64,000 bases of DNA from Saturnia japonica (lineage: Eukaryota > Arthropoda > Insecta > Lepidoptera > Saturniidae). A model generated the notes under the pieces. The model had not been told where the DNA came from. It did not search any database and saw only the letters and a program-made list of their open reading frames with translations. Position 1 is the stretch's first letter, and every line of letters starts with the position of its first letter. The stretch is taken from NCBI GenBank assembly GCA_033032175.1, contig CM065322.1:11284001-11348000 (forward strand), given 5' to 3'. The translations under genes were made by a program, and so were the position numbers. Below, in pieces: positions 51,371 to 63,256 of the stretch.

Positions 51371-52107
51371 GAACCTCCATAAAACTCTCCAATGTTGGTA
51401 AAAATGTAACTCTAATTGGCTGACACGAGTATCTTAACTCGTAGTCCAAACTACATTCGGAACCTTCAGAACGAGGCCGCAGTTTGGAGACGTAAAACAT
51501 TGATCAAAGAGTAATACCGGATCACCGGTCCCCTTCGTTCGTTTCGCCTCGACGAGCAGCGGCTCTCGCACAAATAATTGAATTTCCATCATAGAACAAA
51601 ACGAGAGTTGAAAACTGAGGCGGCGGCCCTACTTTGTTGGTACAGCGAATTATTTCAGACGTCAGATATTTATACTCACTCACTTTACGCGCCCCGGTAA
51701 TAAAAGTATAACGACTTCCTACAGAAGCTTGATATATTTAATTAAAATTTTGTAAATAAATAATATACTACGCATAAATTGAAATAAAGTAATAAGTTTA
51801 AAATAGGTTTTCACGATAAAAATGCTTAATATTCAATATCCGCATTTAAAATACTTGGGTTATAAAAAATAAAAGCCCAGCTATAATCTAATAGGTTAGT
51901 TAAACTTGCAAATCATCTGGTCTTAAAACGATAGTGATTACCTATATATAATCCCTTCCTTACGAGAAGAGAGACTTTTGTTTATTAGTTCTACACTTTC
52001 AGGGCGATGTTATTATTTATACCATTAAAATAGAAACTGAATAGACTGTGTTTACGTTACTCGGTTGATCATTATTATTTATTTCAACTGGTATTTATTC
52101 ATTACAG

Positions 52108-52263
52108 CCACCCCGAGGTTACGGTGCGCCTGCTTATGGTGCCGGAGGTCCAGGCGGGCCTCAACAGCCTCCAGGCGCGTACGGCCCTCCAGGTTCTTAC
52201 CCCCAAAGGTATCCACCGCCGCCGGGAGCACCTAATTCTCGGCCACCTTACTCTTCACATCAG
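52108..52263 (+). CDS. osa: osa exon 2 (Pro/Gly-rich)
   Basis: 52 codons, phase 0 at both ends, between acceptor ttcattacag and donor catcag|gtacga. It encodes PPRGYGAPAYGAGGPGGPQQ and ends RYPPPPGAPNSRPPYSSHQ; Drosophila Osa has a very similar RYPTPPG...YSTHQ stretch at the corresponding place after the LNSLLQSS block. The exon is separated from exon 1 by 28,450 bases, and the phases are compatible (0/0). No further osa exon was recognised to 64000. An alternative is a cassette exon used in some isoforms. Confidence 0.87.
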
Positions 52264-52656
52264 GTACGATCTGCAGATTTTTGTACTAAATCTTCGCAAG
52301 CTTTACATATTGTAATTAAATATTTTCATTTCAGAACATAACGTTAATTACATTACTTTGAACACGGTTTATTGGGAAAACGAATTATATAACAAAATTC
52401 AGTTTGGCACTTAATCCGTTGTTACTGCGACAGTCGAGTCTGACTTGTAAACGGCCGTTTTCAATATCCTTTCCTATCTGTTGTGTTTCTGTTACTAAAA
52501 TATAATCTTTTGACCTTACTTTTTTTCAATACCCTATCAATGGATAGTTTTTCGTATCTACATAATATATATCCATATCCTATTGCTTGTATAGATAGTA
52601 GGGAAGCCGATATCTGTGTTAAGTTTAAGATAGTACTTATTACAATTATTTACTAA

Positions 52657-53188
52657 CTAGCTGTGCCCGTGGCTTCGCTAACTTGGACTACAGAATGCCC
52701 GCGCTATTTTTGATCCCCCGCTCCCGGCTATTTTAAAGACAAAAATGCTTATTGTGGATGTTCCCTATAAGATAGATGTATACTCTCTCGAACTTTTTTA
52801 TAGGTCTTTTTAATGTCTATGATTATGTAGTACATTAATTTGCTATATCTCGTATGATTTACTCAGCATAAGCCATTTAAGTGCCCGAATTGATTCACCA
52901 TGATCAGTTTTTTATTATTTGTGCGGAACCCTAATTCTTTTCCTATAATAAGAGTAACCTAAGTTACTCCCTATATCATCAGCTATCTATCAGTGAAAGT
53001 CCCGTCAAAATTAGTTCAACCGTTTCGGAGATTACCCAGAACAAACAGACAGAAAGACAAACACAATTTTTTTTAAAATGGGCTTTTTGTTATAGGTATC
53101 GTATATATGTACTTTCATATGCATTTAGTAAAAAAACTGTTGACATTACATCTGTTTGACATTACTTCAATTTTATTAATTGTGTAGA
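52657..53188 (-). mobile_element. H1 Helitron copy 8, complete
   Basis: On + it begins CTAGCTGTGCCCGTGGCTTC and ends TATTAATTGTGTAGA (53188); on minus TCTACACAATTAATAAAATT...CTAG. 532 bp with all interior blocks. The host base on the left is A as expected; on the right it is C, not T. Confidence 0.88.
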
Positions 53189-54606
53189 CAACCGGGGATA
53201 GTAAACTTAGATATGTTATTCATAACCGCCGTAAGTCGTTATTAGATATCGACTTCTATCTAATATACGTTACTAGCTTTGTGTAGTGTATTTTACTATA
53301 ATATTTGAAATTAAATATTCTACATATTCATATAAAAAAATTAATATTGATTTGGTTTTGGTTTTACATGTGAAGATGTGAACTAATTTTGTTACAAAAA
53401 ATTATGATTAAGGAAATAGTCCATTATACAAAATTAATCTTACGATCTGATTGAATAATGTTCAAAAAATATTTACGTAACAAAAAATATTTTTAGCCGT
53501 GCTTGTAATAAAATATGACTCGGAATAAACGCGTGGGCTGGTAATAACCCGTAATACAATTATTGTCTCGGGGAAAACGCTGTAATCTCTTGCGATATTA
53601 ATAGCTGTTCAAATTAGTATGTAGATAGTTATGGTCGCCCGGATTAATATTGATTGATAATCATGACACTAGATTGCACGTACATCGGTCATTGCTCTTG
53701 CCTATATACCTATGCTCTAAATATGTGTATTATATACAGAGTAGCGTTTGTACTTTGATTATATAGGACAGCTTTCATGGATATTTTAGTATAAACTTTA
53801 TGTATGTAGAACAGACTTGGAATGTTAACAATTTATTACGTAAATTTGTCTGTAACTGTTTCTTTGAACGATACCAAAGGTCAAGGTTACCTTTGAAATT
53901 TCATTTAAAAAGTTTGTAAACATTTCAAGATATCTCGGCTTAGTATTATTTTATAGATAAAATTATGAATAGGTCGTTAGCCTGGGTTAGTAGTTACATT
54001 AAGTATGCAATTTTATATAAACTAGCCGTGATAAATATATCCCGTTTTACTGAGTGGTTATATTTCTAGTTCATACAAAATGCCTTACGGACGTCATTAA
54101 CATTTAATTTACTGTAAATTTGTATAAGATTTAATAGTATGGTTTTGCCCGCCGGCCCGCCCGCTTCGCTGAACGTAAGTTTTTTATATCGCTATAAAAA
54201 GTATCCCATGTCCTGTTGTTCTACGACATAACCAAACAAACATACTTTCACATTTACTAACGGTGGCTCGCGGCCTCGGTACACATTTATTACCCAGTAA
54301 TTATTTTCGCGGTAATTTTCTTTTTACTCATTTTTTATGATTTCTGAAAGTATTAATGATATTTTTATTGTCTATCAATTTCGAAATAACATAATATTAC
54401 TTGATGTGTAAAATATTTCATTAAAAATGGTTGTCAATAAGTAAAATTGCTTAAGCCGTTTTTGAATTAAATTAAAACATACATGTAAAAAAAAGACAGA
54501 CGAACAATTTTAAAATGTCAAATTCGAGATCAGCGGCCTATATAATAATACCTATCTAACATAAATTATGGAAAACGATAACATGTGCTGTAGACAAAAC
54601 ATCAAA

Positions 54607-55289
54607 TCTATACTAATATTATAAAGCTGAAAAGTTTAGTTTGGTTGAACGCACTAATCTCAGGAACTACTTGTTCAAATAGAAAAAAATGTTTTAGTGT
54701 TGGACATCCCATTAATCGAGGAAGGCTATAAAGGCTATATAACATCACGCTACGACCAATAGAAGCGGAGCATCGATGAAAAATATTGCAAAAAGGGGGC
54801 AAATTCATTCCTTTTGAGAGCTTACACTGCGTGCGCTGCGTGAATGATTAAAGTTACGTAACAAACGTGTGTGACGAAATTGTTTCTCTTAAAAAGTTCT
54901 AAAAAGAGTCCGCCACAACATATGGCTATCTTTTAAGATTTTCTCAATATAACCTTTTTTATGGTAATAAAGTTTGTTCTAAAATAATAAATTATTTGCG
55001 AAGGTGTTGTTGTAAACATGGTAGGTATTAATTCTTATCGAAATAAATACGTTTTCATCCTAATTATTTAATTTTGAACAAAATTGCCCTTTTACAGTAA
55101 TTGATTTAAATGAATATCTGAAGAGATATCACAGTTTTAAAATAACTCGGCGGCAAAATAATGATCAAGTATCGCGAGCGCATTTTTATTATGCAGAATA
55201 AATGCGCGACCCACTCTCTCTAATCCTTTCTCCTCTCTCTCTCTCTCTCTCTCTTATATGACGCAGACGAAGTTGCGCGGGTCAGCTAG
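54607..55289 (+). mobile_element. longer Helitron with CT microsatellite
   Basis: A|TCTATACTAATATTATAAAGC...GACGAAGTTGCGCGGGTCAGCTAG|T, 683 bp. The interior has GAGGAAGGCTATAAAGG and a pure CT run (55233-55254) near the 3' end. No protein; the frame 54608-54808 is not a gene. Confidence 0.8.
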
Positions 55290-56929
55290 TTTATTAATAT
55301 ACCTAGGTATTATTAGATTACCACTGAATATGTGATAAATAAACGGGCATGTTGTAATGGAATTTCTCTGCACTGTATCGGAGGATAACTGTAATTCCAG
55401 ATACAGGCAGTCACAGCGGCTATGATAATTCGTTGACATTCGGTATTATCCCGGCCTGCATTAGAAATAATACTGTATAAATAATACTAGTTATAATACT
55501 ATAGAAAAGTAAATGACCCGTTATTGTTCTTATATAGTGAGAATAATATTTTGTATACATACGTACAATACTACAGTACTACCAACTGTATCAATTAGAG
55601 TAGTTGCTAACGTTCATACTGCTCTTATTTGGTTCCTGATATGATATGTTAATTTTTTTTTAATATTTATTACTTTTTACTTTAATTATATATATCATTT
55701 GTAGGTGCTTCGCCTGTACGAAACTTTAATATTTATCTTTTTACAGTTTAAGGTACAGAAAGTAGATCTCATTTATTAAATTACAAGTTAAACATACTTA
55801 GCTTAAATTAAAACCATCTAACAGATCATAATATATATTATACATATATCGACGGTATAAAGGATAATTGTCTAAATTATTGTAAAGTTAGTCAAATACA
55901 CGTTATTCGTTCACGTATATTTTCACCGCCGATATACTGAAAGTAATGTGCACAACAAGTTCTTAACACAAAACTCAGTCCTACGTGAGAATAAAACAGC
56001 AAGTATGTAGTTTGTCATTATATTATTATGTAATACTATTAAAACCTCACAATGACGTGCGAAAAGCGTGAAAATAAATAGATAATAATTAATTAACGTA
56101 GTTACATTTGAATCATGATTGATCAATAGCTGGTAGTCGCAAATTAATCTGTACACAGAATAGCAATTACAGCGCGCAATATTAAGTAGGTGCGCCTAGT
56201 TTATAATGAATATGTCTGATTAGGCTTGTTGAACCTAATCTTAGCTTATCTATTATTGTGATACCTACCATATAATTGCACCAGGTCTTAATTAACGTTA
56301 GCTTTAAACGCTGGGAGTCGTCGACTGAATCTCCACCACCTACCAGGTGTGACAGTCGCACTAGTGATACGCTTAGGCTCTATTCAAGCTATAGGAGATG
56401 AATATATATTATGTAGATATGAAAAACTATCCATTGATAGGTTATTGAAAAAAAAGTAAGAATAAAAGGTTATATTTGTCTATCTTTAGTAACTGAAACA
56501 ACGGATAGATAGAAATCGGTCGTAATTGGTTGCTGTTGTTTTTGGATTGTACTTTGCTTACCATCAAACATAGTGCCGTTACTTTACCGTGTAGCCGAGC
56601 TTATTACACAAAAAAACATTATCACTAAGACAAAGTTCACGGCTATTTACTAAAGTCATGTAAAATATAAATTATGTCTATTGCACAATTAATACTTGAT
56701 TATGCAGTTATTTAAACTCTTTCAAGTGATATGAACATTTAATAAACCTCTACCTAACGCAATTTTATATATAATATTTCAGTTATTATATTTTAAATGT
56801 ATTCTAAGAGTTGTACATCAGAATATAATACTATCATCTGATGAAAGAGAATTTGATTCCCGCTACGTAGTCTTAGAAATTATCATTGCATCGTTGTCAT
56901 GTTATACGATTCATATTCAAGTCCGAAAC

Positions 56930-57190
56930 TAGAGAGCCGCCTCGAACATTTCTCAGAACCGTTGAGCCGGCGGGCGGCGCGGCGCGGCGCGTCGGAGCCT
57001 CATCCACTCACGTGAACATAAACGTTCTATCATACTTAAGTCTTCTTCAGAGGAATGTCGGTCTAAAGAACGCCGTAATAAGTTCGAACTTAGCTTGAAG
57101 GCGTATGATACGCTCAAATGACGTAAGCCTCTCCGCGCGCTCGCTGACGTAAGCTCGTTGTGCAACGAAGCCAGAGGTACGTTTGAAGCA
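56930..57190. promoter_or_regulatory. GC-rich island with two TGACGTAAG sites
   Basis: CpG-rich (GGCGCGGCGCGGCGCG) stretch in osa intron 2. TGACGTAAGC occurs twice in the same orientation 26 bases apart (57119 and 57145); this is a CRE/ATF-type bZIP half-site. Candidate enhancer. No gene seen. Confidence 0.35.
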
Positions 57191-57472
57191 GGGCTCTTAG
57201 AGCGAACTCATGTAGAAATCGGTGTTAAGAAATGATTCTTACGTGGTACAAGCCGTTTTGAAGGCATTGGTAAAGCCGAGTTAGCACAAGGAAAATGTTC
57301 TGCTAGTGTCATACAATTTAGTAATCCAATGGTCAAGACATAAAACACATAGTCTTTCAAAGTTACAAGAAAAAATAATGCAGTAGGTTGTTAGGCTTTT
57401 TCATCTTCAATGACAGATAAAAAAAATTTAATGAAATAGTTATGTATGTGTATACATTTACATAGTATAGTA

Positions 57473-57510
57473 ACTAGCAATGCCCCGCGGTTTGTAACAA
57501 TATTTACTAA
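57473..57510 (-). repeat. Helitron 3' end fragment
   Basis: CTAGCAATGCCCCGCGG reads on minus as a CCGCGGGGCATTGCTAG end; the body was not followed. Confidence 0.35.
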
Positions 57511-58128
57511 TATTTTTGACAATTCTTACAACTTCTCAATTATGGAATGACATATTATAACTACTTCCCGTCCCGTCCAAGTATTTATTTAATATAATAG
57601 TAAATATTTTTTGGAATTATTATTTTTTGATATCATATTTCGTGATCCACATGTGATTCTTTATAATTCGAAAATTTGCAAAAAAATATATTCAGACAAT
57701 ACTACAGAAGATGACCAATGATACAGTTTTAAAGCCTGACAATAACTAATTACTATCACTCATAGAAGGCAACGTTCCCTTTTATGTAAATAAGTGAAGT
57801 CTATTTATTCAAAACGTCTAAAAATATAACTAGAAACCAAACAACCTTTTCGTAACTACTACATTGACCTATATTTATTACCTTTAAAGAAATTTCTATG
57901 AATTTTACAACTCTTGGATTATTTGGGTAATAATAAAAGTTCAACGAACGTATCTAATTATTATTCCAGTGAAACGTTGATCATAATCAATTATAATTGG
58001 TGAAATAAAAACAATTACAAAAACTTTTTGTTTCATCTGTTATCATTAAAATATCTTGTGTCAGGCAGTTTATGTTTCATTGTTTATAACATCCGAAACA
58101 TATTCTTCTAATTTTATTTATATTTATA

Positions 58129-58425
58129 ATAGCTGTTCCCGCGGTAGATAACACTCGCGTGGACTATAAAATGCCGTCGGTCAAGCACACGTATGAATCT
58201 GCTGCCTCCTCTCCCACCTGTCGCCCTCCGGTTATTTTAAAGACTTATTGTGAGTGATCCTTAGATCCCTATCGCTGTCTTTTTTAGGTATTTCTTAGAT
58301 CTACAATTGTATAGTACATTAATGTCATTTATGTATTTCCTTCCTATGGTTTTTACTCAGCGTAAGCCATTTAAGCGTCCCAAAGGCGTCTTTCTTTCCG
58401 ATCTGATGATTCACCATTATCGGCC
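58129..58425 (-). mobile_element. H1 Helitron copy 9, 3' half only
   Basis: TAGCTGTTCCCGCGGTAG, GGTTATTTTAAAGACTTATT and TTTACTCAGCGTAAGCCATT are H1 blocks. The 5' half is missing and it is more diverged than the other copies. Confidence 0.7.
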
Positions 58426-59399
58426 CTGCTTATTTTGTATTCTTATTTTTTAGTTTAATGTATTTTAGTTTGGTTGTGTTATGGAAATGTGAAATAACTG
58501 TTGGCGAATATTTTAAAATTACCTTTTAGAGTCAGTTATTGATGAATTGATAAGTGACAGTTTTATAGTCTGAACTGAAGTAGAATGTAAAATTTTAATT
58601 TGTTACGTTAAATAATATTTTTTTACTCTTAGACTTCGGATTCAACTTTTGATTAGTGATATTTCTTAGCATGGTGGTGAGACAATTTCTAAAACCAGCC
58701 TGGCTCTCACTTACCACTTTCAAGCTGAAAATCTGTTGTGAAGCGGCTAATAGGTGTGTGTTCCGACAGCAACATTCCTCCAGTCATCCCACTAGAAGTA
58801 GCGTGTTACCCACCTTGGGCCACATCAGATGAGATTGTAGCGAAGTAATATAAAGAATAATTAATAATAATGAGTATTGTGTAATTAATTAATCATTATC
58901 AATTGGAAATAAAATACAACTGTCGTGACTTTAAATGATAGGATCTACTTTTTATTGTTTACCACTAACACCTGGTCTTCGGCAGTCCTTTTGAGCGATC
59001 GTTTTGTTTATATTTTATTCTATTTATTCTAGTTTATGATGGAAGGAGGTTTAATCGTGGCGTCCCCGTTGTTTGTCCCTAATATACGTATAAATATATA
59101 CACTTACACATGTTTCCGAATTTATATGGCATTACTTCATGGCATACTTAGCATTTGAACAGTTTCACGTACTGGCCACAAATTCTTTATCAAAATATCG
59201 AAAAGCGAAAACAAAAATTCCTTTCTGTGGAATCACCCCTTGGCGCCTAGAGTGGTTGCTTCGTTCGCCCTATGGGAAGGCCAGCCCTATGTTCACCGCA
59301 ACTGCTGACTGATCAACTTCTTGTATGATATTCTTTTAGTTGTTATTTACAAACTGAAACTCGTTTTTTGAGTATGAATCTTAGTAGTTTTTTGTTTCT

Positions 59400-59755
59400 T
59401 TGGAAAATATAAGAAAGTTTAATCACACTCAAAGGGCAATGGAGAGGGCTATGCTCGGAGTTTCTCTGCGTGTTCGAATTAGAAACAAGGAGAACCGCAG
59501 AAGAACTAAAGTCACCGACGTAGCTCTTAGAACGGATGGCCGATGGGGCCGTAGATTTCTCGGATGGTGGTCACGTTCCGAGAAACGCAACGTGGGCAGA
59601 CCCGGCACAAGGTGGACTGATGAACCCGTTAAGGCTGCGGGAACTGGCTGGATTCGAGCAGCGCAGGACCGGTTATTGTAGCGATCTTTGGGGGAAGCAT
59701 ATGTCCAGCAGTCGACGTCTTTTGGCTGAATGGATGGATGGAGTTTTTTGTTAGT
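59400..59755 (+). mobile_element. RTE-type LINE ORF2 3' fragment
   Basis: The frame 59400-59681 encodes HTQRAMERAMLGVSLRVRIR and RRTKVTDVALRTDGRWGRRF, then GRPGTRWTDEPVKAAGTGWI and RAAQDRLL, the C-terminal part of the reverse transcriptase ORF of an RTE/BovB-like LINE very common in Lepidoptera. Downstream broken frames continue to a GAATGGATGGATGGA tail near 59730-59745. An internal deletion removes part of the 'GHIARR' block. Confidence 0.85.
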
Positions 59756-60229
59756 TTTCACTCTTGGGTATTTTTATGTGCTATACTGGTTTATGATTAA
59801 TGAAAATGTTTGCTTGGTGTCATTGGAGGCCTTATCTTTATCTATGAAAAAGTTTGTCTTAAAAACCTAAAGTAATTTGAGTAGGAACAAAATAATCTTT
59901 ATAGATTTTTACAGGTAACTTTAGATTCTTTCTACGACAAGCTTTTGTTTTAGAACGATTAGAAAGAACGTAGCCAGCGTCAATATATCAAGAATATGTA
60001 GTCATTATAATTCTTTTTTGTACTAAATGATTTAAAACTATTTGAAATTATTGTCACACTAGCCAAGTTTAGCTACCGCAGTTTCCAAAGTGGCGAGATG
60101 AATGGAGCTTTCTGTTTGCGATTTCAAATATATTAGGAGGGAGGGGTGGGGGCGGCTTTAAAATGTAGGTGGGTAGTAGTATTCTTAGTGAGTGTATTGA
60201 GGCTGAGAGATACTTCTCGCATCCGGGTG

Positions 60230-60440
60230 CAATGAATGCGACGACGGTTTCAAGGGCGCGCCTCAGGTGATGACGTACGCGCACCCCTCCCGTCCCGTCT
60301 CGCCCCGACACATCTCCCGCGGGTGTTCCGCACCCACCTAATAATGCATGTCTACGTTCCGTCTGCGGTGTCCGCACTCGTTGCAACCTTGAGTACTCTC
60401 GGGAGTAGGGGCACACCCTTCGCACCTCAGTTGACACTTC
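60230..60440. promoter_or_regulatory. GC-rich island, osa intron 2
   Basis: CpG-rich stretch (GGGCGCGCC, TGATGACGTACGCGCACC) with no recognisable protein on either strand. Possible regulatory DNA; low confidence. Confidence 0.2.
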
Positions 60441-60904
60441 ACAAAATAAAATAAAATAGCTAGGACGTTCTATAATAAACTAGAAACGACCGACTCCGTT
60501 TGTTTGCTACGGCGGCACAACCAGTCTATTGTCAACCCAAAATTAGGTTACGCGTGGCTGATAGGACGATTATGTCTCTAATTATCATAATAATAGTGGA
60601 GGTGCACGGATGGGGTGGCAAACTCCGTCAGCTGAGCGAAAACGAAAGTAAACAGAACTCGGTCAAAGGGTTTGTACTCACCTACCCGCAATATTTATGT
60701 GGGTACAGGGAGGGGGGTTTCGTACCCACACCCGATCCGTTCTCCCTGCTTTGATGGATTGGATGGCGACCGACGCGGATGTTCGAAACTCAGCCAAAGT
60801 GAGCTAGTTGCCAGGCAATAGTCTCGATTTTCTAGCTGTGTGTGAACCCTAACAACTTTTACCGCAACGTTATTATTCAGGAAAAGTTTTCTGAATTCTT
60901 TGTA

Positions 60905-61233
60905 TTTTATTTTGGGGCGAAGGCTACCTGACCCACTCACTCTCTCAGCTTATAAAAGCATTCTGACGGGTGACAGTAATAAGTTCTTCTAAAGATGTAA
61001 AACGTATATTATTATAGAGGTTCGTAATTCGTTTTCATAATAAACTGTTCTGAATTTTGGCCTTTATTTTATGCTCTTTGTTTAATAATGCCGTTATGTC
61101 ACAAATCGTTATACGTCTTCATGACATTAATGAGAACGATAATATGCCGTTGCGTATTGTCGGGTGCTAAATAGATTTTGAGTTTGCACACAAATGAACC
61201 GTAGCATATCCAATTACGGCTTTGACAAGCTAA
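60905..61233 (+). repeat. 329-bp segment, copy 1 of a near-identical direct duplication
   Basis: Begins TTTATTTTGGGGCGAAGGC and runs to TTGACAAGCTAA. A second copy at 62929-63256 matches over almost its whole length. Confidence 0.85.
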
Positions 61234-61473
61234 GGCGATCCGCTCTCTAGCTGTAGCCCGTTACTTTAGAGCCGATATAAACTGATAAGAAAATTGCTAT
61301 TTTGAATGAAATTTAAAATATTTTAAAGGATATTGTGTTATCATGTAGATAGTGTTTAAATGGAAGTTTCACCACCTCTTGCATGAATATTAATAGCATC
61401 AAAATATTTAGAACGGTTTAATTATTGATAATTGTATATGAATCACATAATTTTTCTCCTATAAAAACGTACA

Positions 61474-61864
61474 TCTATACAATTAATAAAATTGAAGTGT
61501 CTGTTTGTAATGTCAAAATGGGACTTTCACTGATAGATAGCTGTTGATTTAGGGAGTAACTTAGGCTACTTTTATTTTATTTTAAGAATTAGGGTTCCGC
61601 ACAAATAAAAAAACCGGTCATGGTGAATCAAATCGGGCGCTTAATAGGCTTTTGCTGAGTAAACCATAAGAGATATAGCAAATTAATGTAACACATAATT
61701 ATAGGCATTAAAAAAACCTACAAAAAAGTCCGGGAGAGTATATATGTATCTTCTAAGGAACACCCACAATAAGCATTTTTGTCTTTAAAATAGCCGGGAG
61801 CGGGAGGGCAAAATTCGCGCGGGCATTCTGTAGTTCACGTGAGCGAAGCCACAGGCCCAGCTAG
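61474..61864 (+). mobile_element. H1 Helitron copy 10, internally deleted
   Basis: A|TCTATACAATTAATAAAATT...GCCACAGGCCCAGCTAG|T. About 130 bases of the TTTGTTCCGGGTAATC region are missing. It lies between the two copies of the duplicated segment. Confidence 0.85.
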
Positions 61865-61979
61865 TTTATAAATAAAACAATGCGCACAAGTATTTTACTT
61901 TAATTTACCTAAAATCAAAAATGCTATGTTATACTTTGAACTATTATCCTATAAAATAAATTCAAAGTGCTTTCGTATT

Positions 61980-62465
61980 ATAATAAACACATCTCTGCTG
62001 CATTCGCAGTACTCAGATACTCGTCCATCTCTTCAAATCAGGCGTGCTTGCGCCCACGCCCGCGAAACCACCATTTCCTCTGCAGGAGACGGGCGGTTAA
62101 TTTCGATCCCGCACACCCGCCATGAGCACCCTTTTCAGCGGCAATGAAGCCTAGGTCCGTTTCTCTGGCATGGAGCCCTTAAGCCAACAGTCGCTCACTA
62201 CATAGTGACACTGCACTTACAATCAATAGCTAACAACAGAGATCATTACACTACACCTCCACATATGTGCACACTACCACACAGGAACATAGGTTCTGGA
62301 AGGGACCTTTTTTTTAACCAGTTAGATTTAGACCAAATTGCTAGATTACTAACTGCATATACGCATGATTCTTCCTTCCTCCCAGAAGGCAGAAATTTTA
62401 CGGTTAGGGAGTTTAGATCGCGACTTATTTGCATGTACGGCAACAGTCCAAGCCGAGGTTAAGCC
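61980..62465 (+). other. coding-like stretch of likely transposon origin
   Basis: Open frames such as HRNIGSGRDLFFNQLDLDQI followed by ARLLTAYTHDSSFL look protein-like, but I cannot name the family. The quality falls from about 62290 onward (T run, then long homopolymers). Confidence 0.25.
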
Positions 62466-62940
62466 ACTTTGGCACTCTGGTTTTTTTTTTGAAAAAATTA
62501 AAGGAGGGGTTTATAAAGACAAAACTAGGCGGGCTTGGGTCAAAGGCCGAGGACCTAGGGAGGTGCGTTTTGGGGACTTTGAGGGTTTTTTTTTTTGGTT
62601 TTGTTTAAAATTTGTGGCTTTAAAATTTAAAACAAATTGAAAAATTTTTTGATTTTTATTTTTTATAAACAAATATTTTTTTAATTAAATTAATTCATTC
62701 TTCAAGAGTTTTTTAATGGGGGGGGGGGTTAAAGGGTTTGTCGGAAGTTAGGCGCCCCCCCCCCCCCCGGTCCCCAATCGCTACTGGGGGCCTCTTAAAA
62801 AAAAAGTAAAAACCTTTTGGACTACCAAATGTGGTATAAGGGGGGGAACAAAAAAAAGAAGGTTCCCATTGGGGGGGGGGTTCCCCCTCCTTGTGGCGTA
62901 ACAATCGATTTACCAATTTCATTTTTGAAATTTATTTTTT
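62250..62940. other. low-quality sequence with long homopolymers
   Basis: Contains runs of 10-15 G, C or T (for example near 62717-62728, 62754-62768 and 62871-62880) not seen elsewhere in the window. Reading frames here (62365-63023 on both strands) are not genes. Confidence 0.7.
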
Positions 62941-63256
62941 TTTTGGGGCGAAGGCTACCTGACCCACTCACTCTCTCAGCTTATAAAAGCATTCTGGCGG
63001 GTGACAGTAATAAGTTCTTCTAAAGATGTAAACGTATATTATTATAGAGGTTCGTAATTCGTTTTCATAATAAACTGTTCTGAATTTTGGCCTTTATTTT
63101 ATGCTCTTTGTTTAATAATGCCGTTAATGTCACAAAATCGTTATATCTTCAATGAAATTTAAAATAATATAAGCGTTTGCGTTATTGTGGTGATTTAATT
63201 TTGAGTTTGCACACAAATGAACCGTAGCATATCCAATTACGGCTTTGACAAGCTAA
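62929..63256 (+). repeat. 329-bp segment, copy 2 of the direct duplication
   Basis: Copy of 60905-61233 with small indels, such as the T run at its start, GTTAATGTCAC for GTTATGTCAC, and a more divergent 63140-63185. Confidence 0.85.

Larger units (their letters stand above)
23658..52107 (+). other. osa intron 1 (28.45 kb)
   Basis: Defined by the exon 1 donor and exon 2 acceptor. It holds LINE, mariner, Helitron, MITE, hAT-like and LTR pieces, listed separately. Stretches where I recognise nothing: 23660-24700, 27075-28147, 29990-31320 (one GC-rich patch near 30390-30450), 32400-35370, 36490-37177, 37371-39202 (GC-rich 38820-38960), 39725-40355, 41918-44060, 46590-47275 and 50500-52107 (GC-rich 51150-51370). 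The 3 kb block 32400-35370 is notable for the lack of any repeat I know. Confidence 0.7.

Noticed and set aside
52124..52315. + frame beginning MRLLMVPEVQ over osa exon 2
   Set aside because: Out of frame with the conserved Pro/Gly-rich reading and runs through the donor site.
56845..56875. GATTCCCGCTACG, tRNA-like fragment
   Set aside because: Too short; no cloverleaf.
60069..60437. 122-codon minus-strand frame, Arg-rich
   Set aside because: Open because of a GC-rich island; no recognisable domain, splice sites or partner frames.
62365..63023. Several overlapping frames
   Set aside because: They run through homopolymers of G, C and T in low-quality sequence.
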